Below are positions 1-4,981 of a stretch of DNA of 5,824 bases, in pieces (the first letter of the stretch is position 1; every line of letters begins with the position of its first letter). The position numbers were made by a program, and so were the translations under genes. Under the pieces are notes generated by a model. That model saw nothing but the letters and a program-made list of their open reading frames with translations. It searched no databases and was not told the DNA's origin. The DNA is taken from positions 1-5,824 of the forward strand of contig CAMLNB010000225.1 of NCBI GenBank assembly GCA_946481205.1, written 5' to 3'. The DNA comes from an uncultured Kangiella sp. (GTDB taxonomy: Bacteria; Pseudomonadota; Gammaproteobacteria; Enterobacterales; DSM-103792).

Positions 1-685
1 CTACACCGACTGCGGCCAACTCGGCCACCGAACACATGCCCGGCGCCATCATGATGTTGACCGGCAACGGGCTGGCCTGGCAGAGCGTTTCGATCAGTTT
101 CAGATCGCGCAGGCCCGGCGCAAAAAAGCCGCTGGCACCAGCTGCCGAGTAGGTATTGGCGCGCACAATCACCTGTTCCAACAACGCCTCGTTATGCGTG
201 GCGGCGTCAGCCTGCAAAAAGACATCAGTCCGGGCATTGATGAACAGCGGGAAATCGTGACTGTCTGCCGCCGCTCTTACCGCGGCGATGCGTTTGGCTT
301 GTGCATCGGGCGCATACATGCCACTGCCGCCGACAATCTGATCCTCGAAATTGATGCCGACCGCACCGGCTGCAATCACCGCCGCGATATTGGCCTGCAG
401 CGCCGACGCTTCACGGGCATAGCCGCTTTCAAAATCCAGCGTCACCGGCAATGAAACGGCGGCAACGATGCGGCGCAGATTCGCCAACACCAACTCCAAC
501 GGCAGCTGTTCCGAATCATCAAAGCCGTGCGCACTCGCCACCGACCAACTGCCGGTCGCAATCGCGCTGGCGCCGCTGGCGGCCACCGCTTTGGCACTGC
601 CGGCATCCCAGCAATTGAACAACACCAGCGGCTTGCCGCGTTGATGCAGCGCGTGAAACTGCTGGGCGTATTCGCGTTGAGTCAT
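1..685 (-). CDS. Isocitrate lyase / phosphoenolpyruvate mutase family protein, C-terminus outside window
   Basis: An open frame starts at the ATG complementary to 683-685 and runs off base 1 (228 codons visible, no stop). The start is fixed by AAGGAG six bases upstream. The protein reads as a TIM-barrel enzyme of the isocitrate lyase/PEP mutase superfamily. An early PLVLFNCWDAGSAKAVAASG segment (19-38) is followed by ATGSWSVASAHGF (43-55), the metal-site strand LPVTLDFESGY (79-89), AGAVGINFEDQ (106-116), FINARTDVFL (148-157), and near the visible end a FAPGLRD segment and PVNIMMAPG. Acidic residues D84, E86 and E114 are the likely Mg2+ ligands by family analogy. Members cleave or rearrange C-C or P-C bonds of 2-oxo acids in the cytoplasm. 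This 'PEP phosphonomutase-like' branch usually has no proven substrate, so none is assigned. Family length is about 250-290 aa, so a few dozen residues are missing. It lies 161 bases downstream of ada on the same strand, with its own ribosome site. Family call firm, reaction unknown. Confidence 0.9.
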   Translation of the reverse strand, partial: MTQREYAQQFHALHQRGKPLVLFNCWDAGSAKAVAASGASAIATGSWSVASAHGFDDSEQLPLELVLANLRRIVAAVSLPVTLDFESGYAREASALQANIAAVIAAGAVGINFEDQIVGGSGMYAPDAQAKRIAAVRAAADSHDFPLFINARTDVFLQADAATHNEALLEQVIVRANTYSAAGASGFFAPGLRDLKLIETLCQASPLPVNIMMAPGMCSVAELAAVGV

Positions 686-846
686 GCCTTGCTCCTTGTC
701 TGTATTGCAAAAAGGGTTCACGGAAAGCGAATTAAGCGGGTGATGAATCACCATCACGCCTTACGCTTCACACTTCACGCTTCGATGACCGAGAAAAATC
801 CAAACGGACTGGCTTAGGCTCAACTCCAGTTTTACTCAGCACATCG
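686..846. other. Gap between ada and the lyase-family gene, with a short inverted repeat
   Basis: No gene is visible here. Bases 739-752 hold GGTGAT-GA-ATCACC, a perfect 6-bp inverted repeat with a two-base centre. It overlaps a second pairing, GTGATG/CATCAC. There is a loose tandem of TTCAC/ACGCTTC units at 763-783. No stem followed by a T-run is seen on the minus strand after the ada stop, so a factor-independent terminator between the two genes is not supported. Read-through from ada remains possible. Confidence 0.4.
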
Positions 847-2031
847 TTAATGGCGCCCAGCCAGTTGCCGCTCATGCGCCAGCAACCACTGTTTGCGACT
901 GAGGCCACCACCGTAGCCACCGAGTTCACCATCCGCATTGATGACGCGGTGACAGGGAATCACAATCGCCAACTGATTGGCACCATTGGCCTGCGCGACC
1001 GCGCGCACTGCCGCCGGGTTGTCGACTGCGGCCGCCACATCGGCATAGCTGCGCGTTTCGCCAATCGGTATTGCCTGCAGCGCCGCCCAGACGCGTTGCT
1101 GGAACGCCGAACCGAGCAACGCCAGCGGCGTTTCAAACGCGGTTCGCTCGCCAGCAAAATACTGCGCCAATTCCGCGGCAATCTGCACGGTAATCGCCGT
1201 TTCGCCCGGCACGATGGCCTGCCTGCGCCGTGCCCGCAGCCGCTCGATCTCGCGTTCCAAACCGCGCCGGTCAACAAATTCGAGCAGATGCAGTGCCTGC
1301 TCATCGACCACCGCCAGCATCGGCCCGAGTCGGGTATCAAGCCAGCTCGCCTTCAGCGGTGTTGCCAGTGGCGTTGCCGGCAGTGTTCCCTGTGACGGTG
1401 CCAACGGACTTTCGCTGGCAAACAGCGACGCCTGATTGGCGCTGTCCGCTGCGCTGGTCTGTGCTGCATTTGCACGACCGGCTTTGCCGCGCGCTTTCGC
1501 CTGCACTGGCGCCGCGCCCATGATGCGAGAAAAGGCATCGCGAAAGCCGCTGCCGGAGTCATAACCGGCCGCCAGCTGGGCATCGATCACGCTCTTGCCG
1601 TCGCGGATCTGTTTCATCGCCAGCCCCATCCGGCGAGCGCGGGCGTATTCCACAAAGCTCATGCCAAAGCGCTTCTGAAACTGCCGCCGTGCCGTTGCCG
1701 CATCCACTGACAGCGCATCGAAATCGGCATCGGTCCAGCGCTTCTCCGGATTGGCCTCAACCGCGGCAACGAGTTGCTGCACCAGCGGCGAGGCCTGATT
1801 CGGATGCGATAGCGGCTGGCAACGCAAGCACGGCCGGTACGACGCCAGCAACGCCGACTGCGCATCCGGATAAAACTCACAGTTCTCGAACTTCGGCTTG
1901 CGTGCCGGGCAGGTCGGCCGGCAAAACACGCCGGTGGTTTTGACGCCCACATAGAACAGCCCGTCGTACTCGACATCCTTGGCCAACAAGGCTTGGTAGT
2001 ACAGGGGGTAATCGGCAGCATTCAGCATCAT
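847..2031 (-). CDS. ada: Bifunctional Ada: methylphosphotriester-sensing transcription activator and O6-methylguanine-DNA methyltransferase
   Basis: This 394-aa protein repairs DNA alkylation by suicidal methyl transfer and, once methylated at the N-terminal site, activates the adaptive-response genes. Domains in order: the Ada zinc domain (about 1-75) with C37, C41, C68 and C71 in FCRPTC and RPCLRC, where C37 is the expected phosphotriester acceptor (C38 in E. coli); an AraC-type helix-turn-helix (about 80-175, through FGMSFVEYARARRM and AAGYDSGSGFRDAFSRIMG); an Ala/Ser/Pro-rich linker of about 50 residues; and the methyltransferase domain with FQQRVWAALQAIPIGETRSY and the active-site IPCHRV, acceptor C360. 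All key residues are present. The linker makes it longer than E. coli Ada (354 aa). The ATG at 2031 is preferred because the preceding in-frame codons only reach a TTG at 2085 and homology starts at NAADYPLYYQALLAKD. The Shine-Dalgarno is weak, and the adjacent ATG at 2028 is an alternative. It is probably self-regulated, but no clear Ada box was found upstream. Confidence 0.95.
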   Translation of the reverse strand: MMLNAADYPLYYQALLAKDVEYDGLFYVGVKTTGVFCRPTCPARKPKFENCEFYPDAQSALLASYRPCLRCQPLSHPNQASPLVQQLVAAVEANPEKRWTDADFDALSVDAATARRQFQKRFGMSFVEYARARRMGLAMKQIRDGKSVIDAQLAAGYDSGSGFRDAFSRIMGAAPVQAKARGKAGRANAAQTSAADSANQASLFASESPLAPSQGTLPATPLATPLKASWLDTRLGPMLAVVDEQALHLLEFVDRRGLEREIERLRARRRQAIVPGETAITVQIAAELAQYFAGERTAFETPLALLGSAFQQRVWAALQAIPIGETRSYADVAAAVDNPAAVRAVAQANGANQLAIVIPCHRVINADGELGGYGGGLSRKQWLLAHERQLAGRH

Positions 2032-2100
2032 GGTGTCAACGTGGTGGCAGCAGGGATGGCGGCAGGGATGAAGAGCTACAGGCAAAAGCCATTGCCCGTC

Positions 2101-2130
2101 ATTCTAGCGAGGCGGCTCCCGGCTGCCGCC
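2101..2130 (-). promoter_or_regulatory. Candidate ada promoter: -10-like TAGAAT next to a 6-bp inverted repeat
   Basis: On the minus strand TAGAAT (2101-2106) lies about 70 bases upstream of the ada ATG and differs from the sigma-70 -10 consensus at one base. No good TTGACA-like -35 lies 16-18 bases further upstream. Instead there is GGCGGC (2111-2116) and GCCGCC (2125-2130), a perfect inverted repeat with an 8-base loop where the spacer/-35 would lie. A poor -35 suits a promoter that depends on an activator such as methylated Ada. The assignment is inferred from position and sequence only. Confidence 0.35.
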
Positions 2131-2179
2131 GAATTCCGGACATTGATTTTTTTCTGCACAACCTCGATCGACGGAGACA

Positions 2180-2306
2180 ACTTGCAAGCCTTCTCCCTTG
2201 AGGGGGCGAGGTGGGAAATAACGAAGCATCGCTTCGTTCCACCGCAGCGCCAGGAGCCGGAGGCGAATGGCAGGGGCGCGGAGCGAGGCTTGGATGAGGG
2301 TGAAGC
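2180..2306. repeat. Degenerate extragenic repeat-like segment with a perfect hairpin
   Basis: Bases 2220-2238 read AACGAAGC-ATC-GCTTCGTT, a perfect 8-bp stem with a 3-base loop and no T-run on either strand. It is flanked by CCTTCTCCCTTGAGGG (starting near 2189) and by TTGGATGAGGGTGA (2290-2303). These resemble the two halves of the common proteobacterial extragenic repeat type 'CCCTCTCCC...GGGAGAGGG...GGGTGAGGGTGA', here interrupted by about 80 bases. No protein frame here is convincing. The resemblance is from memory and could not be searched. Confidence 0.35.
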
Positions 2307-2354
2307 CTTTCGACCGATCCACAACGCGGCATCGGCTTGAGTGAATGCTTCGGC
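2290..2354 (-). other. Possible decayed attC site after the PhnB-like gene
   Basis: On the minus strand, starting 10 bases after the PhnB-like stop, the sequence GCCGAAGCATTCACTCAAGC (2354-2335) begins a segment that continues into CGATGCCGC. It resembles the 5' half of class-1-type attC sites. Next comes an imperfect stem: CCGAT-g-CC pairs with GG-ATCGG around a 7-base loop (2314-2335), with a single extrahelical G, and AAGCC/GGCTT pair further out (2334-2338 with 2303-2307). The right-hand GTTRRRY box is missing, so if this is an attC it is inactive. The alternative is a plain intergenic hairpin. Confidence 0.3.
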
Positions 2355-2363
2355 AGTGAATTT

Positions 2364-2828
2364 TCAGGAGCGAACCGCCGCTTCGATTTCGGCAATGTCG
2401 ATCTTCTTTTGCTTCATCATCGCCGCAATTGCCTTGGTAGCCACCTCCTTGTCGGCCTTCAAGGTCAATTCGGTCAGCCGCCGCGGGAACACCTGCCACG
2501 ACACACCGTAGCGATCCTTGAGCCAGCCGCAATGGCTTTCCTCGCCGCCATTGGCAGTTAGCGCAGCCCACAGCCGGTCGGTCTCTGCCTGATCGTCCGT
2601 CTCGACCGAAATCGATACGGCCTCGGACAAGGTGAACATCGGCCCGGCATCAAGGATCTGATACGGCACCCCGCCCAGCGTGAAATCGATTAGCCAGGAC
2701 GCACCGTCTCCGGAAATATCGTAAGTTGCCTCGACTCGGCTGTCCGGAATCAACGTACAGTAAAACGCTGCAGCCTCACGACCGCGACCATCGCGGAACC
2801 AGAGGCAGGTACGTATGGAATTGGCCAT
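2364..2828 (-). CDS. PhnB-like VOC-superfamily protein (3-demethylubiquinone-9 3-methyltransferase-like fold)
   Basis: This 154-aa protein belongs to the PhnB/'3-demethylubiquinone-9 3-methyltransferase' family (PF06983-type) of the vicinal oxygen chelate superfamily. The family name is historical; methyltransferase activity is not implied, and most members have no known reaction. Visible family signatures are RTCLWF (6-11), EAAAFYCTLIPDSRV (18-32), DFTLGGVPYQILDAGP (48-63), EAVSISVETDDQAETDRLW (69-87), GWLKDRYGVSWQVFP (101-115) and a C-terminal helix region ending KIDIAEIEAAVR. The open frame extends upstream to 2939, but the ATG at 2828 is chosen because AGGAGG lies nine bases before it and homology begins there. 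The longer form would translate the attC of the previous gene. The leader from the attC boundary is about 50 bases, so this may be a cassette gene, but its codon use looks GC-rich like the chromosome. Family call firm, function unknown. Confidence 0.9.
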   Translation of the reverse strand: MANSIRTCLWFRDGRGREAAAFYCTLIPDSRVEATYDISGDGASWLIDFTLGGVPYQILDAGPMFTLSEAVSISVETDDQAETDRLWAALTANGGEESHCGWLKDRYGVSWQVFPRRLTELTLKADKEVATKAIAAMMKQKKIDIAEIEAAVRS

Positions 2829-2873
2829 CGGGTTGCTCCTCCTGTGAGCGGATTGATGCAGCAGCTTTGCGCG

Positions 2874-2931
2874 GTCCAACTTCTGAATTCGTCGGCCACC
2901 AATGACGACCAGATGGAACGAAGGGCTAGCC
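2874..2931 (-). other. attC-like recombination site (58 nt) closing the 274-aa gene cassette
   Basis: Read on the minus strand, the site starts with GGCTAGC (2931-2925) and ends with GTTGGAC (2880-2874). The latter fits the integron R' core GTTRRRY exactly. The interior is an imperfect palindrome: CTTC/GAAG (2880-2883 with 2920-2923) and TCGTC/GACGA (2889-2893 with 2904-2908) around a 10-base loop. The TAG stop of the upstream gene (2926-2928) lies inside the left box, typical of cassettes. The left box matches the complement of the cassette's own first bases (GTTAGCC) at six of seven positions. Confidence 0.65.
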
Positions 2932-3750
2932 ACCTTCACCCTCTTGTGATCGCCGGTCGGACGAAGCCGTGATCTCTACGATGGCGAAGCCGCGCGGATC
3001 GTCGATGAAGTTGTCAGCGAACTCTTCCGGCGGGTCTAGCACCCATCCAATGCGCTTGTAAATCAGCTCAACAATGTCGCGGACTTGTCCCTGCAAGTCA
3101 GCTCCCTCATTGCCATTGCAGAAGCGTTCTAAAAACCGTAAATGAGAGTCACAATCTTCGCAAAAAGGTTGTTCTGCTACTTTGCACAGAATTGGATTTC
3201 TAGTATGTATCGGAAACCCGTGCTGGTAGAGAGGCTGGCATGCCTTAATGCGCTTGACTGAATATGAGAGTGCATTGGCTGTGTCGAACAACAGATACTG
3301 TGCAATTTCTCCCGAATGTGGCAATCCGTTATAGATTACGGGTTTAACCCCACCCCGCTTGTAGACTGAATTACCAAAGCGGAACTGTATTTTCTTGATG
3401 TTCGCCAAAAACTCCAGTTGGTGGGGCTCGATTGACCAATAGCCGCTCCCTCTCTTTGCCTGTACAAAGCAAGCTTTCGCTCGAACAAGTTTGCCCGTTA
3501 GATCCAACCGCTTGTAGACGTATAGAACGTCACCAAATTCACACTTCTCGCGCCCTGCTATAGCGGTTGGGTTGACGAAAAATGCGTAAGGGCGTTGATG
3601 TATGAACCCAGCCCGAACCTTCATGCCCGGTTTCTGAGCGATCTTTCCCGCCGCCATAACGTAGCTTCGAACTATGTCCGGTTCAGTTCCTCCGGCAGCA
3701 ATCGCATCTGAGAGTTCGTCGTTAAGTTGCTGAGCAAACTGTGCTAACAC
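2926..3750 (-). CDS. Unknown 274-aa cassette protein, possible PD-(D/E)XK-type nuclease
   Basis: I do not recognise a named family with confidence. The GTG at 3750 is preceded by GAGGA six bases upstream, which fixes the start, and the frame ends with TAG in the attC box. The N-terminus (1-45) is probably helical. Next comes a region with beta character containing E71-F-G73-D74, then 22 residues later Q97-A-K99 in ACFVQAKRG, then YWSIEPHQLEFL with Q111. An E/G-D ... (E/Q)-x-K spacing followed by a helix is the pattern of a restriction-endonuclease-like core, so a nuclease is a reasonable guess. The second half carries C171, C189, C197, C200, H203 and C211, including C-x7-C-x2-C, a possible zinc site. 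No signal peptide or membrane segment is seen. Base composition is AT-richer than ada or the amidase. It is flanked by attC sites on both sides and lies downstream of the GIY-YIG cassette. Coding is firm; function is inference. Confidence 0.8.
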   Translation of the reverse strand: MLAQFAQQLNDELSDAIAAGGTEPDIVRSYVMAAGKIAQKPGMKVRAGFIHQRPYAFFVNPTAIAGREKCEFGDVLYVYKRLDLTGKLVRAKACFVQAKRGSGYWSIEPHQLEFLANIKKIQFRFGNSVYKRGGVKPVIYNGLPHSGEIAQYLLFDTANALSYSVKRIKACQPLYQHGFPIHTRNPILCKVAEQPFCEDCDSHLRFLERFCNGNEGADLQGQVRDIVELIYKRIGWVLDPPEEFADNFIDDPRGFAIVEITASSDRRSQEGEGG

Positions 3751-3766
3751 GGCAATTCCTCAAGAT

Positions 3767-3834
3767 GGCTAACGCTCATGTTCAGCTTCGGCCCCGTCGA
3801 AGTCGGGGATGTCGAGTGGAAAAAGTTGTTATGC
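3767..3834 (-). other. attC-like recombination site (68 nt) closing the GIY-YIG cassette
   Basis: On the minus strand it runs from GCATAAC (3834-3828) to GTTAGCC (3773-3767). The centre has a perfect 5-bp stem, CCCCG/CGGGG (3792-3796 with 3804-3808) around a 7-base loop, with an alternative CTTCG/CGAAG pairing. The outer arms pair imperfectly. The TAA stop of the GIY-YIG gene (3829-3831) lies inside the left box. The left box is the exact complement of GTTATGC, the first boundary box of the same cassette at 4405-4411, as the circular cassette model requires. Confidence 0.7.
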
Positions 3835-4386
3835 GCAAATTTTCCCGACCTGCTTCTGTAGCTTCTGGATTTCACCTTGAAGCGTAGCTATTTGTTCCAA
3901 TACATCTTCCAGCGAAAGCTCGGTGATGTTCTCGTCTACTTCTTGAAAATACTGCTCCGCCTCTGTAAATCGGGCCCCCTGTTTATTCAGCTTGGGTTCC
4001 ATCGCTGCGATGAGAACACCCTCAAGCTCACCCAGAACCAATGATCCCTCAGATTTGTAGACCTTTTCAGCATGATCGTGCTCGGACAGAGAGCCGCTCC
4101 CGGGGTTGACTCGACGGAGGCCAAACCAGGAGAAGTAGTCCCATCTGTTCCAAAGATGGTCTCTGGTGTGATGCTTCAATCTACCAAAGAGAGTTGCATT
4201 GCCGTTACCGGCCTGCCCGACGTAAACCGGGATATGGTCCTTGTCGTAGAGAACATAGATACCGATCTGATCCCTGAAGTCAATGATGCCTTTTCCAGAG
4301 CGAGCACCCAACAAGGTACCTTTGTTACTGCCCGCACCGAGATGCAAGTACTTTCGTTGCCAAAGCAATCCGTAGTTTCTTATCAC
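3829..4386 (-). CDS. GIY-YIG nuclease-family protein with C-terminal coiled coil
   Basis: This 185-aa protein carries a GIY-YIG endonuclease domain. G42-I-Y44 (IGIYVLYDKDHIPVYVGQAG) supplies the GIY strand and Y55-V-G57 the YIG strand. R69 in LFGRLKHH is the expected catalytic arginine, and E122 in ELEGVLIAAMEPKLN is the expected metal-binding glutamate. A WDYFSWFGLR stretch (82-91) is typical of one uncharacterised branch of this superfamily. The C-terminus (about 150-182) has heptad-like Leu/Ile spacing and is probably a coiled coil for dimer or partner contact. All four expected catalytic positions are present, so it is probably an active, cytoplasmic DNA-cutting enzyme, although the target is unknown. 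The GTG at 4386 is supported by AAGGGAG seven bases upstream. The gene lies alone between two attC-like sites with a leader of about 24 bases, the usual cassette layout. It has no UvrC or homing-endonuclease domains. Confidence 0.88.
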   Translation of the reverse strand: MIRNYGLLWQRKYLHLGAGSNKGTLLGARSGKGIIDFRDQIGIYVLYDKDHIPVYVGQAGNGNATLFGRLKHHTRDHLWNRWDYFSWFGLRRVNPGSGSLSEHDHAEKVYKSEGSLVLGELEGVLIAAMEPKLNKQGARFTEAEQYFQEVDENITELSLEDVLEQIATLQGEIQKLQKQVGKICA

Positions 4387-4404
4387 TTACAAACTCCCTT
4401 TAGC

Positions 4405-4492
4405 GCATAACACAAAATTAAACGGCTCACTTTAGCGCGTCCGACAGAATGAAGCGCAGCGAAATTGAGCGCCTCTTAAGAAGTCATTATCC
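4405..4492 (-). other. attC-like recombination site (88 nt) closing the 130-aa gene cassette
   Basis: On the minus strand it runs from GGATAAT (4492-4486), holding the TAA stop of the 130-aa gene, to GTTATGC (4411-4405). Paired blocks occur in matching order on the two arms: ATAA/TTAT at the outer boxes, TTAA/TTAA (4418-4421 with 4476-4479), GGC/GCC, GCTCA/TGAGC, TTT/AAA and GC/GC, separated by single mismatches or extra bases. The unpaired centre is about 15 bases. Long imperfect arms with extrahelical bases are characteristic of attC and not of terminators. The left box departs from RYYYAAC, the weakest part of this call. Confidence 0.6.
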
Positions 4493-4879
4493 TGCTTTTG
4501 TCATATACGAAACTCGGCGCAATTTCATTCTGTATTTGCTCCTTACATCATACAAGCCAATTTGAAATTCCTTGACTTTCTCGGGCGACCAACTTTCTGG
4601 ATTGAGCCAATAATCAGACTTGTACTCACAGATTTCGGCAAATTGAGAATCAATGTGGCGCATTGGAATGGCGGCGGCAGACCAGTATTTAACTAGTTGC
4701 GCTTCAGTTTCGAGATTTCTTGGCGAACCTCTGTCAAGGGACTTGTAATAGAAAAGCGTTTCGTTCAATGCAGTTGAAACTGAGCGAAGCGCATTATCGC
4801 TCAGCTCGCGATTCGTTTTTTTAAGATCGGAAATTTGATCGTATAACGTACGAAGCTTATCAATGATGATGTCGAGCAT
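4487..4879 (-). CDS. Unknown 130-aa helical cassette protein
   Basis: I do not recognise this protein as a characterised family. It appears all-helical and highly charged. An N-terminal helix (1-45) has Leu/Ile heptad-like spacing (LDIIIDKLRTLYDQI), followed by LNETLFYYKSLDRGSPR (38-54), a middle with ETEAQLVKYWSAAAIP (57-72), and YWLNPESW (89-96). The Trp/Tyr-rich motifs suggest a conserved fold rather than random translation. No membrane segment, signal peptide or catalytic motif is seen. The ATG at 4879 is the only usable start, because an in-frame TAG lies 18 bases upstream with no other start codon between. AAGGA abuts the ATG directly, too close for a standard ribosome site, so initiation may be weak. 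The stop lies inside the attC left box. Composition is the most AT-rich of the window's genes. Possible roles are a partner or regulator of neighbouring cassettes, but nothing shows this. Confidence 0.75.
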   Translation of the reverse strand: MLDIIIDKLRTLYDQISDLKKTNRELSDNALRSVSTALNETLFYYKSLDRGSPRNLETEAQLVKYWSAAAIPMRHIDSQFAEICEYKSDYWLNPESWSPEKVKEFQIGLYDVRSKYRMKLRRVSYMTKAG

Positions 4880-4901
4880 TCCTTTGAACTCTAACTAGTG
4901 A

Positions 4902-4921
4902 TTAGGAGGCACACCTCCTAA
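4902..4921. repeat. Perfect 8-bp hairpin at the cassette boundary
   Basis: TTAGGAGG (4902-4909), CACA, CCTCCTAA (4914-4921). On the minus strand the first arm overlaps the GTTAGGA boundary box and contains an AGGAGG Shine-Dalgarno-like core, which would be paired away in the leader RNA of the 130-aa gene. On the plus strand it is followed, after CATG, by six T, so it also looks a little like a terminator in that direction. Confidence 0.6.
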
Positions 4922-4981
4922 CATGTTTTTTGAGTGGCATGAAATTTGACCGATTTTCTTCGCCGACTCAAGTGGTTGCCG
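4916..4981 (-). other. Fourth attC-like (or attI-like) site upstream of the 130-aa gene
   Basis: On the minus strand it runs from CGGCAAC (4981-4975) to GTTAGGA (4922-4916), 66 nt. The arms pair as TTGAGT-c-GGC (4971-4962) with GCC-ACTCAA (4938-4930), leaving one extrahelical C, a classic attC trait. The AAC/GTT ends pair too. The left box fits RYYYAAC poorly and no matching GTTGCCG start was found further upstream, so it could instead be the attI-like start of the array or a site whose cassette has decayed. Confidence 0.5.

Noticed and set aside
763..783. TTCAC/ACGCTTC tandem units as a CRISPR or VNTR
   Set aside because: Too short and irregular; no spacer structure.
850..1395. Plus-strand 181-aa open frame opposite ada
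   Set aside because: It is a shadow of the GC-rich ada gene; the antisense frame has no recognisable domain.
2032..2085. 18-residue N-terminal extension of Ada from a TTG start
   Set aside because: It needs a TTG start, adds a Cys/His-rich stretch not expected of Ada, and homology begins at the ATG at 2031.
2829..2939. 37-residue N-terminal extension of the PhnB-like protein
   Set aside because: It translates the attC palindrome and has no family similarity; a strong AGGAGG precedes the ATG at 2828.
4072..4410. Plus-strand 112-aa open frame opposite the GIY-YIG gene
   Set aside because: The minus-strand frame has all GIY-YIG motifs; this one runs through the attC-side sequence and has no domain.
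4902..4936. Plus-strand factor-independent terminator
   Set aside because: The hairpin is followed by T6 only after a four-base gap, and no plus-strand gene precedes it; its place on the cassette boundary explains it better.
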